A stretch of 64,000 bases of DNA from Capnocytophaga stomatis (GTDB lineage: Bacteria; Bacteroidota; Bacteroidia; Flavobacteriales; Flavobacteriaceae), in the NCBI RefSeq assembly GCF_002302635.1, contig NZ_CP022387.1, forward strand, positions 2,666,001 to 2,730,000, in the 5' to 3' direction. Under the pieces are notes generated by a model. That model saw only the letters and a program-made list of their open reading frames with translations. It was not told the origin of the DNA and made no database searches. Positions 38,109 to 45,941 of this stretch are shown here, piece by piece; the stretch's first letter is position 1, and the number at the start of each line of letters is the position of its first letter. The position numbers were made by a program, and so were the translations under genes.

Positions 38109-38798
38109 ATGGAAAAACCTGTATTAGAGCTAAAGAACACATCAATATATCAACGTTCGAGTTTAATTCTCACCGAAATCAACCTAACAATAAACAAGGG
38201 CGAATTGGTTTACCTTATCGGGAAGACGGGAACCGGAAAAAGCAGTTTAATAAAGCTCCTCTACGGTGATTTGCCTCTGGAAAAAGGTGAGGGGAGTGTT
38301 GTCGGCTTTAATTTGAAGAACCTCAAAGAAAGCGAAATCCCGCTTTTGCGAAGAAAACTGGGCGTGGTGTTTCAGGACTTTAAGCTGCTTTCGGACAGGA
38401 GTGTTTTTAACAATTTGTCGTTCGTGTTAAAGGCAACGGGCTGGCAAGATAAAGAAAAAATCAAACAACGCATAGAAACCGTTCTTGCTAAGGTAAAAAT
38501 GCAGGATAAGGCGAAAAAATTTCCGCACGAATTATCCGGAGGAGAGCAGCAACGCGTTGCAATTGCACGTGCTTTGCTCAATGACCCCGAACTTATTTTA
38601 GCAGACGAGCCTACGGGAAACTTAGACCCCGAAACCAGCGTTGAAATTATGCAAGTTCTGAAGGAAATCAATGCTTCGGGGCGTACAATTTTGATGGCAA
38701 CGCACGATTATGCTCTTATTTTGAAGTTTCCGTCCAAAACGCTCAAGTGCGATGATAAAAGAGTGTTTGAGGTAGTGCAAAAACGCCCTACAATATAA
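38109..38798 (+). CDS. ftsE: ABC transporter ATPase, FtsE type
   Basis: 229-aa ATP-binding subunit. Walker A is GKTGTGKSS, the signature is LSGGEQQRVAIARAL, Walker B is LILADEPTGNLD and the H-loop ATHDYALI. The VVFQDFKLLSDRSVFNNLSFVL segment is typical of FtsE, which with FtsX activates cell-wall hydrolases at division. No ftsX lies next to it in this window; the neighbours are lpxD-like and an unrecognised gene, so the partner must be elsewhere. Confidence 0.85.
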   Translation: MEKPVLELKNTSIYQRSSLILTEINLTINKGELVYLIGKTGTGKSSLIKLLYGDLPLEKGEGSVVGFNLKNLKESEIPLLRRKLGVVFQDFKLLSDRSVFNNLSFVLKATGWQDKEKIKQRIETVLAKVKMQDKAKKFPHELSGGEQQRVAIARALLNDPELILADEPTGNLDPETSVEIMQVLKEINASGRTILMATHDYALILKFPSKTLKCDDKRVFEVVQKRPTI

Positions 38799-38833
38799 AA
38801 AAATCATACTTAAATACTACAAAAACAATTGGC

Positions 38834-38873
38834 AGACGAATAGGAATTTCTCTTATTCGTCTTTTCTTTTTGT
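38834..38873 (+). terminator. Terminator after ftsE
   Basis: Stem AGACGAATA / TATTCGTCT (9 bp) with an 11-base loop, followed by a T-rich tail TTTCTTTTTG. Confidence 0.75.
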
Positions 38874-38879
38874 TAAAAA

Positions 38880-38911
38880 TTTGGAAATTAAAAATATAAA
38901 CTATAAGTTTG
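38880..38911 (+). promoter_or_regulatory. Promoter of the heptad-repeat ORF and the gene after it
   Basis: TTTG (38880-38883), 20 nt, TAAGTTTG (38904-38911): a perfect match, with a predicted start near 38916. It shows that the small repeat ORF at 39024 is probably transcribed. Confidence 0.7.
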
Positions 38912-39023
38912 TCATATATTTGAAAATGAATTATATAAAACAAAAATACATCAAACGGAAATAAAGCTCGGTTTGTGTGCGTTTTTGAAAGCTCTGATGC
39001 AAGAATGAAGTAATCTATCAGAA

Positions 39024-39191
39024 ATGAATCGTCATCCGATGGAAATGAATCGTCATCCGATGGAAATGAATCGTCATCTGATGGAAATGGAACGTCATCT
39101 GATGGAAATGGAGCGTCCTCTGATGGAAATGGAGCGTCATCCGATGGAAATGAAGCGTCCTCCGATGGAAATGGAACGTCATCCGATAAAA
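39024..39191 (+). repeat. 21-bp tandem repeat, 8 units
   Basis: Unit ATGAATCGTCATCCGATGGA plus A; starts every 21 bp from 39024 to 39171. The units diverge at a few fixed positions (AAT/GAA/AAG at codon 2, CAT/CCT at codon 4, CCG/CTG at codon 5). The length is a multiple of three, so unit gain or loss would keep the frame. Confidence 0.9.
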
Positions 39192-39218
39192 GAGAAACAT
39201 AAAATTGAAATAAAATGA
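39024..39218 (+). CDS. Small heptad-repeat ORF (MxRxxME repeats), coupled to the next gene
   Basis: 64 codons made of eight 21-bp units that encode variants of MNRHPME / MERHPME, plus a tail EKHKIEIK. The ORF lies 108 bp behind a good promoter and its stop shares ATGA with the start of the following gene, the classical layout for translational coupling. The nucleotide units vary mainly at first and second codon positions, so the peptide is not strictly conserved. Whether the peptide itself does anything, or only the translation does, cannot be told. I do not recognise it. Confidence 0.5.
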   Translation: MNRHPMEMNRHPMEMNRHLMEMERHLMEMERPLMEMERHPMEMKRPPMEMERHPIKEKHKIEIK

Positions 39219-39871
39219 GAAAACATTACTACACAATCGCAGGAATGATACAGAATTTCGGAATTCTGTTTGAAAATTTGAAAAATAATGCCGAAATTGC
39301 CCAAGAAATGGCAGAATATGGCTATGGAGAGACAGAAATTGCACAAGGAAAGGCTTTGTATGATAAGGCTATCGAATTGCATCAAGCCAATCTGAAGGAA
39401 ACCAAAGAAGAAACGGAGTCGTATGCCGATTTCGACAAGAAATTCAACTCCGTCTTGTCCGTTTTTATGAAAGACCGCAAGAAGGGAAAAATCGTTTTTA
39501 AAGACCAAGAAGCCAATTTGCGTACACTTCGTTTGAAAGCCTTACCCTCAAAGAGCATCGCTTCACTGATGGAGGAGATGAAGAATTTTTATAACGTGCT
39601 CGACCAAGATGAAGCCTTACGCCAAGCTATTTCCCGCTTAAAAGTTGATGAATCACACATCAAATCGCAGTTGGAAGGCATCGTACAAGCCGAGAAAGCC
39701 TACGCCGCATATCAGAATGAAAAAGGAGAGGCACAACAAGCCACAAAAAACAAAGATGCTGCATTCAGCGAGCTGGAAAAATGGGTGCGTGAACTGTACA
39801 GCGTGGCAAAAATAGCGTTGGAAGACAAGCCTCAACTGTTGGAAAGCATCGCAAAATCGGTTCGGAGCTAA
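39215..39871 (+). CDS. Unrecognised all-helical protein
   Basis: 218 aa, charged, with no signal peptide or membrane helix. It starts MRKHYYTIAGMIQNFGILFENLKNN and appears helical throughout (for example LSVFMKDRKKG, SIASLMEEMKNFYNVLDQDEAL). I do not recognise a domain. The start overlaps the stop of the heptad-repeat ORF by 4 bp, and a terminator follows 20 bp after the stop. It is thus the only long gene of a two-gene unit between two 21-bp repeat blocks. Confidence 0.75.
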   Translation: MRKHYYTIAGMIQNFGILFENLKNNAEIAQEMAEYGYGETEIAQGKALYDKAIELHQANLKETKEETESYADFDKKFNSVLSVFMKDRKKGKIVFKDQEANLRTLRLKALPSKSIASLMEEMKNFYNVLDQDEALRQAISRLKVDESHIKSQLEGIVQAEKAYAAYQNEKGEAQQATKNKDAAFSELEKWVRELYSVAKIALEDKPQLLESIAKSVRS

Positions 39872-39891
39872 AAATAACGAAATAATGTATT

Positions 39892-39930
39892 ATCTTTGCC
39901 GAAGTTTTAATACTTTGGCAAAGATTTTTT
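39892..39930 (+). terminator. Terminator after the unrecognised gene
   Basis: Stem ATCTTTGCCGAAGT / ACTTTGGCAAAGAT (14 bp, one mismatch) with a six-base loop, followed by six T. Confidence 0.88.
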
Positions 39931-39966
39931 AATAAGGCAACCTATTAAATACATTAATTAATCATA

Positions 39967-40284
39967 TTGATTGTCAGGTTGAGCAAAGTCACTGTCAGGC
40001 TGAGTGAATTTATTGTCAGGCTGAGCGAAGTCGAAGCCCTATCAATTAAATTGAATGTCAAACTGAAAGAATTTATTGTCAGGCTGAGCGAATTTATTGT
40101 CAGGCTGAGCGAATTTATTGTCAGGCTGAGCGAAGTCACTGTCAGGCTGAGCGAATTTATTGTCAGGCTGAGCGAAGTCGAAGCCCTATCAATTAAATTG
40201 AATGTCAAACTGAAAGAATTTATTGTCAGGCTGAGCGAATTTATTGTCAGGCTGAGCGAAGTCGAAGCCTCTTTACACAAAAAA
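39967..40284. repeat. 21-bp tandem repeat block, about 15 units, heptad-coding on both strands
   Basis: The core unit is TTATTGTCAGGCTGAGCGAA plus T; some units carry GAAGTCGAAGCC. Units lie at 21-bp steps, and a seven-unit (147 bp) segment containing CCCTATCAATTAAATTG is present twice (about 40030 and 40177). Because the unit lacks stops and is a multiple of three, both strands stay open: the plus strand would read FIVRLSE heptads and the minus strand SLSLTIN. No ATG, promoter or known protein supports a gene. The motif GCTGAGCGAAGTCGAAG resembles short repeats scattered in many bacterial genomes. Confidence 0.85.
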
Positions 40285-40403
40285 ATGAATTTCGTTCAAT
40301 TTAATAGTGAAAAAACCTTATTTTAATAAGCAAAATCATTTAAAACTAATAAAAAACACATAAAAAGAAACAAATTTCAATAAAAAACATCGAATCACAG
40401 AAT

Positions 40404-42080
40404 ATGAAACTATCACTAACGGCCGTATGGTCGCTATTACTATGCTCATTTTCATTTGCACAAACAGATTTCGCCTCTCCGCTGGACATTCCGTTGCTCT
40501 TATCGGGCAATTTTGGGGAATTACGCCCTAATCATTTCCACGCGGGAGTTGATTTTAAAACTCAGGGACGCGAAGGACTTAACATATACGCTATAAAAGA
40601 AGGATATGTATCACGAATTAAGGTAGGTGCGTACGGATATGGCAAAGCTCTGTACATAACCCACCCTAACGGATATACAAGCGTGTACGCACACTTGCAA
40701 AAATTTGCTCCGGCGATTGAGGCTTACATCAAAAAACGACAATATGCACGCAAATCGTTTGAAATTGACGCCTATCCGAAAGAAAATGAGTTAGTGGTGA
40801 AGAAAGGACAGCTCGTGGGGCTTGGTGGAAATACGGGAAGCAGTGCAGGGCCACATTTGCATTTTGAAATCCGCGATGCCAGCTCCAATGCGGTCAATCC
40901 GCTGTTGTACGGATATGAAATAAAGGATAATATTCCGCCTGATGTGTATCAAGTGATGGCATATCCGCTCGGAAGAGAAGCCCAGATAAATCAATCGCAG
41001 CTTCCGCAGACTGTAAAGCTCACCAAGCAACCCGACGGCTCGTATCTTGCGGATAAAGTTTTTGCCAGCGGAACGATAGGATTTGGTTTGCAGTCCATAG
41101 ACAAGCAAAATGACACACATCACCAGAACGGCGTGTACAAAGTGACCTTATCGGTGAACGGAGAACCGCATTTTCAGTATATATTTGACAAACTTAGCTT
41201 TAACGAGGCTCGTTACATCAATACATTTATTGATTATCAAACGTATGTGGATAAAAAGTCACGTGTGCAGTTGCTCTATCGTGGTAAAGGGAACAGAATT
41301 TCCACCATTTACACGGTCAATAAAAACGAAGGACAGCTTGAGGTTAAGGAAAATATGGGATATCTTGTAACAATTACTGCCGAGGATATCAAGGGGAATG
41401 TTTCTAAGATTAGTATTCCGGTGGAAGGCAAGAAGTTGGACGTGAAAGAGCCTCGACCTGTGGTAAACGGAGAGGTTATAGTCTCGGGACGCGACCAATA
41501 TTTCACCTTCGATGGCGGGAATATCTATTTTCCTGAGAGAACCTTCTACAATGACTTTCTGATACAGATAGAGAGCAAAAATGACACGCTAACCTTGCAT
41601 AATCCTGCAACAGCCGTGCATAAGTTCTTTAATTTATCATTCGATAATAAGAAATTCAGCGAAAAAGAAGCCAAACAGGTGTTCATTGCTCGGTTAGACG
41701 AGAAAAACAGACCTTCAGCCGAACGAACTATTTATAAAAACAAACTCTTTACAACCCGAACGCGTAATTTGGGAAGGTTTACGCTGATGAAAGATACTAT
41801 CGCCCCGACTTTACGTCCGTTAAACTTTAAAAATAATGCGACAGTCACTGCATCTACTCTGAAAGTGGAGATAAAAGATGATTTAAGCGGGATAGAAAGC
41901 TATTCGGCAACGTTAAACGGGCAGTGGATTTTGTTTGAATATGAACCGAAGACGCAAACTCTTACATTCGACTTTTCGGACATTGATACGAAGAAGACAG
42001 ATACCTACAAACTGGAAATGATTGCCAAAGATGGGGTCGGAAATGTGCAAAAGCTCGATGTATCTTTCAAAAAGAAGTAA
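40404..42080 (+). CDS. Secreted M23 (LytM-type) peptidase-like protein
   Basis: 558 aa. A signal peptide (MKLSLTAVWSLLLCSFSFAQ) precedes an M23 domain at about 30-170 with the Zn-binding HFHAGVDF (H46, D50) and GPHLHFEIR. The rest (180-558) is beta-rich and repeats Ig-like strands; KDDLSGIESYSATLNGQWI near the end resembles extracellular adhesion-type domains. M23 enzymes cut peptidoglycan cross-links. Both metal motifs are present, so activity is likely. The substrate is unproven. Confidence 0.88.
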   Translation: MKLSLTAVWSLLLCSFSFAQTDFASPLDIPLLLSGNFGELRPNHFHAGVDFKTQGREGLNIYAIKEGYVSRIKVGAYGYGKALYITHPNGYTSVYAHLQKFAPAIEAYIKKRQYARKSFEIDAYPKENELVVKKGQLVGLGGNTGSSAGPHLHFEIRDASSNAVNPLLYGYEIKDNIPPDVYQVMAYPLGREAQINQSQLPQTVKLTKQPDGSYLADKVFASGTIGFGLQSIDKQNDTHHQNGVYKVTLSVNGEPHFQYIFDKLSFNEARYINTFIDYQTYVDKKSRVQLLYRGKGNRISTIYTVNKNEGQLEVKENMGYLVTITAEDIKGNVSKISIPVEGKKLDVKEPRPVVNGEVIVSGRDQYFTFDGGNIYFPERTFYNDFLIQIESKNDTLTLHNPATAVHKFFNLSFDNKKFSEKEAKQVFIARLDEKNRPSAERTIYKNKLFTTRTRNLGRFTLMKDTIAPTLRPLNFKNNATVTASTLKVEIKDDLSGIESYSATLNGQWILFEYEPKTQTLTFDFSDIDTKKTDTYKLEMIAKDGVGNVQKLDVSFKKK

Positions 42081-42128
42081 GAATTAACACATTAACAATT
42101 AAGTAAATAATTAAAAACAAGTAAATAT

Positions 42129-42506
42129 ATGAAACGTATTATTTTTACAGAAAACGCTCCTGCTCCAATTGGTCCTTATAATCAGGCAACTTTGGCAGGT
42201 AACACTTTGTATGTGTCAGGACAAATTCCGGTTGACCCTAAAACGAACGAAGTTGTAAAAGGAATTGAAGCGGCTACGGTTCAGGTAATGGAAAACTTAA
42301 AAGCGGTGCTTGAAGCTGCCGGAGCTACCTTTGAAAATGTGGTAAAAACGACCATATTTTTAGCAGATATGAATCAGTTTGGAGAAGTAAACGCTGTGTA
42401 TGGCAGATATTTTGACGAAAAAACAGCTCCTGCTCGTGAAACGGTTCAAGTAGCGAACTTACCTAAGTTTGTTGAGGTTGAAATTTCGTGTATTGCGGTT
42501 TTATAA
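42129..42506 (+). CDS. ridA: RidA family 2-iminobutanoate/2-iminopropanoate deaminase
   Basis: 125-aa trimeric enzyme that hydrolyses reactive imine by-products of PLP enzymes. The pattern IGPYNQATLAGNTLYVSGQIPVDP, the segment VVKTTIFLADMNQFGEVNAVYG and the Arg of PARETVQVANLP (substrate carboxylate) are present. A terminator follows. Confidence 0.94.
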   Translation: MKRIIFTENAPAPIGPYNQATLAGNTLYVSGQIPVDPKTNEVVKGIEAATVQVMENLKAVLEAAGATFENVVKTTIFLADMNQFGEVNAVYGRYFDEKTAPARETVQVANLPKFVEVEISCIAVL

Positions 42507-42521
42507 TTCCTAAATCGATAT

Positions 42522-42561
42522 AAAAAATCCGAAGAACGTTATAAATTCTTCGGATTTTTTT
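42522..42561. terminator. Two-way terminator between ridA and hemW
   Basis: Stem AAAAAATCCGAAGAA / TTCTTCGGATTTTTT (15 bp) with a nine-base loop; T runs on both strands serve the converging genes. Confidence 0.92.
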
Positions 42562-42570
42562 ATGAATTTG

Positions 42571-43716
42571 TCAATCAACGATAAATAAATCTGCGGCAAT
42601 TCCGTCGGATAGGAACTTTCCTTCACGAGTTACTACAAGATGCTTGTCTTTTAAAGCAAGTAATCCGTTCGTAATATGCTTTTTGGCTTGTAAATGCAGA
42701 TAATCGGCGTATTTTTTCCCGAAAACGGCTTCAACTTCTTCAACAGAAATGCCAATCATCGTTCGGATTCGTGTAATAATGAGTTCGTTGTATCGGTCGT
42801 TTAGTGAAAGCACTTCTTTTTCTGCGGGAATTACGCCTTTTTGTATGTGTTCGATGTATTTTATATTATTGGCGATGTTCCAACTGCGTTCGGTTCCGTT
42901 AAAACTATGAGCCGAAGGACCAATTCCCATATATTTCTTCCCAAACCAATAAGCGGTGTTGTTACGGCTGAAGTATCCTTCCTTCCCGAAGTTGGAAAAT
43001 TCGTAGTGAATGAAGCCTTCTTCTTCCAAAATAGAAAGCATCGTTACGAAATGTGCGTGAGCTTGCTGCTCATTAACGTCAGGGATTTTCCCCAGAGCGA
43101 TAAATTTGTGCAGAGCGGTTTTAGGCTCAACAGTTAATGCGTACGCCGATACGTGAGGAATGCCAAACGACAGAGCTTTACGAATATTGCTTTGCCAACG
43201 CTCGTCGGTCATATTCGGGATACCATAAATCAAATCAATGGTGATATTATCAAAGAATTTCGGAGCTTCCGAAAGGAGTAATTCTGCTTGTGTAGCGTTA
43301 TGAGCTCGATTCATAAGGCGTAAATCTTCTTCATAAAAAGATTGCACACCAATACTCAACCGATTTATGCCCAATTGCTTCAAATTTGAAAGCAATCCGG
43401 TAGGAGAGGAGCTATCTCTGAAAAAATCATCAGGATTTGCTTCTAAAGTGATTTCCGCATTGGGGCTAATTTCGTAATTTTCGCGAATAGTTTGCAGAAT
43501 GCTTTGTAATTCTTCAAAAGAAAGTATGCTGGGAGTCCCCCCTCCGAAATAAATAGTCTGTAATTGGCTGTTGGTGGCTTCTTGTTTTCGTAAAATCAAT
43601 TCTTTACAAATAGCGTTGACCACTTCGCCTTTTCGTTTTAAGGTTGTTGAGAAGTGAAAGTCACAATAGTGGCACGCTTGCCTGCAAAAGGGGATATGAA
43701 TGTAAAGGCTGTACAA
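42571..43716 (-). CDS. hemW: Radical SAM heme chaperone HemW
   Basis: 381 aa. HemW (formerly called a coproporphyrinogen oxidase-like protein) binds heme and a 4Fe-4S cluster. The cluster motif is C11-xxx-C15-xx-C18 (PFCRQACHYCDF). GGGTPS and RLSIGVQSF are further family blocks, and a HemN C-terminal domain follows. ruvC lies 12 bp upstream in the same direction. Confidence 0.93.
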   Translation of the reverse strand: MYSLYIHIPFCRQACHYCDFHFSTTLKRKGEVVNAICKELILRKQEATNSQLQTIYFGGGTPSILSFEELQSILQTIRENYEISPNAEITLEANPDDFFRDSSSPTGLLSNLKQLGINRLSIGVQSFYEEDLRLMNRAHNATQAELLLSEAPKFFDNITIDLIYGIPNMTDERWQSNIRKALSFGIPHVSAYALTVEPKTALHKFIALGKIPDVNEQQAHAHFVTMLSILEEEGFIHYEFSNFGKEGYFSRNNTAYWFGKKYMGIGPSAHSFNGTERSWNIANNIKYIEHIQKGVIPAEKEVLSLNDRYNELIITRIRTMIGISVEEVEAVFGKKYADYLHLQAKKHITNGLLALKDKHLVVTREGKFLSDGIAADLFIVD

Positions 43717-43728
43717 TTTTTAAGTGTG

Positions 43729-44274
43729 TTATCTAACCCGATTTTCGTTCTGTTTTACAAAAGCTTCCCAACTGTTGTATGATTTTTGTGAAGAAACTCG
43801 TCCGCTATTGAAAAAGTGACATACAGCCACAGCCAATCCGTCAGTGGAATCGAAGTATTTCGGTAATTCTTTAAGATTCAGCAGTTGTTGAAGCATCTTA
43901 GCGACTTGTTCTTTGGAAGCATTTCCGTTACCGGTGATAGCCATTTTTACTTTTTTAGGCTCATATTCAGTAATGGGAATTTGGCGAGAAAGACCGGCAG
44001 CCATAGCAACTCCCTGAGCTCTTCCCAGCTTGAGCATTGATTGAACGTTCTTCCCGAAAAAAGGTGCTTCAATTGCCAATTCATCAGGATGATAAGTGTC
44101 GATAAGTTCTAAAGTTCGCTCGAAAATAATGCGGAGCTTTAGATAATGGTCGGAATATTTTTTTAGTTGTAATTCATTGAGTTGCAATAACTCCATTTGT
44201 TGTTTTTCGACCTTGATAAGCCCAAAACCCATCACGGTAGTGCCGGGGTCAACTCCTAAAATTATTTTTTCCAA
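43729..44274 (-). CDS. ruvC: Holliday junction resolvase RuvC
   Basis: 181-aa endonuclease that resolves Holliday junctions with RuvAB. The first acidic residue is D7 (GVDPGTTVMGFG); EAPFFGKNVQSMLKLGRAQG and the C-terminal DSTDGLAVAVCHF supply the others. It lies 2 bp after the lipoprotein gene and 12 bp before hemW, so the three form an operon. Confidence 0.96.
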   Translation of the reverse strand: MEKIILGVDPGTTVMGFGLIKVEKQQMELLQLNELQLKKYSDHYLKLRIIFERTLELIDTYHPDELAIEAPFFGKNVQSMLKLGRAQGVAMAAGLSRQIPITEYEPKKVKMAITGNGNASKEQVAKMLQQLLNLKELPKYFDSTDGLAVAVCHFFNSGRVSSQKSYNSWEAFVKQNENRVR

Positions 44275-44276
44275 AA

Positions 44277-44810
44277 TTATTTTACGTTAATAGCAATAGG
44301 AATTGTAAATTGAGTGCTTACCTCCAATCCTTGTTTTGTTGCAGGAATTACCGGATTTTCTTTTGAAATATTATTTAAGTGTGTAGCCAAAATTTCCTCA
44401 AAAGATTGTTCGGCTGTTGCCAAAGTTTTGGTAACCTTATCAGAAGCTTCCAAACCAACAAGCACGATGCTTCCTGAGTTATCAACTTTGATGTTTACCA
44501 ATATCTTTTCGTTAATTGTTTCCAAAGCCTCAAGTTTTTCTTTTTGAAGTTTTTCAGTAAGCAATTTCACGAAAGAATTTTCAAAACATTTCTTTTGTTC
44601 CTCTTTAGCCAAAGAGTCAGAGCAAAGCCCTCTGAATATAGGAAAAGTATCCACTTCGTCTTTGTTGATTTCATTGAGTTTCACTTCAACGATAGAGTCC
44701 AGCTTCGCTTTTTTTATTTTTTCTTTTTCTTGGCTTGACAGATTTGAATTATTCCCATTGCACGAAATAAATATAAAAGGCAAGCATAAAAACCAAAAAC
44801 AATATTTCAT
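44277..44810 (-). CDS. Lipoprotein of unknown function
   Basis: 177 aa. The N-terminus is a lipoprotein signal (FWFLCLPFIFISC, then NGNNSN), so the mature protein begins at a lipidated Cys. The C-terminal half (ILVNIKVDNSGSIVLVGLE to VSTQFTIPIAINVK) resembles the TonB C-terminal-type fold found in small Bacteroidetes proteins. No known partner. It is the first gene of the operon with ruvC and hemW. Confidence 0.78.
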   Translation of the reverse strand: MKYCFWFLCLPFIFISCNGNNSNLSSQEKEKIKKAKLDSIVEVKLNEINKDEVDTFPIFRGLCSDSLAKEEQKKCFENSFVKLLTEKLQKEKLEALETINEKILVNIKVDNSGSIVLVGLEASDKVTKTLATAEQSFEEILATHLNNISKENPVIPATKQGLEVSTQFTIPIAINVK

Positions 44811-44836
44811 AAATAGATGTTTTAGAAATTAGGTTC

Positions 44837-44844
44837 CAAAAATA
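44837..44844 (-). promoter_or_regulatory. -7 box of the lipoprotein-ruvC-hemW operon
   Basis: The minus strand reads TATTTTTG, a perfect TAnnTTTG. A TTTG lies 15 nt upstream, closer than usual. Confidence 0.45.
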
Positions 44845-44890
44845 GTATAAAAAATGATACAAAAAAAATAAAACCGATTTTTTTATTATT

Positions 44891-45784
44891 AAACTTGTTT
44901 AAACTTTTCGAATAAATGTTAGTATAATCCCTAGATACAACATAGCCATCCAAGTTGTGTTTAGGGTTTCATATCTTATAATCAATCCTTTAAAACCATC
45001 AAGCCACGCAAAACTTCTCTCTATTTTAAACCGATTTTTATATAATTCTTCGTCAAAATAAATATTTTCATTTTGTCCATTTCTGGGATTTTGTTTGATA
45101 TTAGGTATTATTTCTTTTTCCTGTAAAAAACTTTTTAAGTCTCGGCTATCAAAACCTGCATCTGCATTGACAAACAAGCCTTTATGCTCTATTTTCGCTT
45201 CCTCCAAAAGATTCAAAATCTCTTTTAAAACAAAGTCTATATTATTCAAATCGTGATGATTACCGGATTTTGGACTACCCATTGCTAAAATTTGCCCCAA
45301 ATTATCACACAGAAAGATAGAATTCGTGGTCTTTGACTTTTTTCTTAACTGATAACCAACAGATTGTCCTCCCATTCGACATCGAGTATGACTACCATCA
45401 AGTTGGACGCTTGATAAATCTAATTTTCTCCGATTCTCAAGCAACAAATTAAGCCAAATTCGCTTAAAACTACCATCTTTACTCCATTTATTGAAATAAT
45501 AATAGACTGTTTGATAGCTTATTTTTTGGTCTTTAAAATACACTTCTACCGGAAGTTCCCTCCACTGGCAACCTGTTTTTAATCGTTTGACTATCAGAAG
45601 AAAAATTAATGATAAATCAAATTTTGTTTTAAATCCTCTTTTTCCAATACTCAAATGGGAAATAATCCATTTTTTTATTATATCTTTGCTCAAAGTTCCT
45701 TGATTTTCATTTTGTTATGCAAAACAAAAATGCTAAAAATTCTTGGAACTTTTAATTTTCCTCTTAAAAAGTTTAGACAGGTTT
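44891..45784 (-). mobile_element. IS5-type insertion sequence, intact
   Basis: About 894 bp. The ends are imperfect inverted repeats: the left reads AAACTTGTTTAAACTTTT, and the right, reverse-complemented, reads AAACCTGTCTAAACTTTT. ATT flanks both ends (44888-44890 and 45785-45787), consistent with a 3-bp target duplication. It carries one transposase gene in a single frame, whose stop codon lies in the left inverted repeat. It sits between the divergent lipoprotein operon and pyrH. Confidence 0.85.
44899..45693 (-). CDS. IS5 family transposase
   Basis: 264-aa DDE transposase, apparently full length. The N-terminal part holds the DUF4096-type segment (RLKTGCQWRELPVEVYF). DDE residues lie in LDGSHTRCR, NADAGFDSRDL and the YKNRFKIERSFAWLDGFKGL block (the K-x6-E region). 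The only usable start is TTG 45693; an in-frame stop precedes it and there is no ATG in between. Intact reading frame and both IS ends suggest a recent, possibly active copy. Confidence 0.9.
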   Translation of the reverse strand: MSKDIIKKWIISHLSIGKRGFKTKFDLSLIFLLIVKRLKTGCQWRELPVEVYFKDQKISYQTVYYYFNKWSKDGSFKRIWLNLLLENRRKLDLSSVQLDGSHTRCRMGGQSVGYQLRKKSKTTNSIFLCDNLGQILAMGSPKSGNHHDLNNIDFVLKEILNLLEEAKIEHKGLFVNADAGFDSRDLKSFLQEKEIIPNIKQNPRNGQNENIYFDEELYKNRFKIERSFAWLDGFKGLIIRYETLNTTWMAMLYLGIILTFIRKV

Positions 45785-45799
45785 ATTTGTAAAATTTTA

Positions 45800-45807
45800 T
45801 ATCTTTG
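45800..45807 (+). promoter_or_regulatory. -7 box of pyrH, 15 bp from the IS end
   Basis: TATCTTTG, a perfect TAnnTTTG. The place for its -33 box (about 45777-45780) is inside the right end of the IS, where no TTG is present. A second perfect box, TAATTTTG, lies at 45839-45846. Confidence 0.55.
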
Positions 45808-45941
45808 TGGACTGTAGGCGGGAATGTTTGAAAAAATGTAATTTTGTGAGGTTCTGTAGAAATTATTTTTTACTGAAAATTAGTTTTTTTATGTTTTTTT
45901 AATTCCTTGTTAATCAGATGAGATAATATAAACAAAAGGAT

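Noticed and set aside
39891-39900. TATCTTTG at the start of a hairpin as a promoter
   Set aside because: It matches the -7 consensus but is the left arm of the terminator stem, with no -33 box and no gene behind it.
39954-40280. Minus-strand frame with SLSLTIN repeats as a real gene
   Set aside because: It is the automatic result of a stop-free 21-bp unit; there is no promoter, and the plus strand is equally open.
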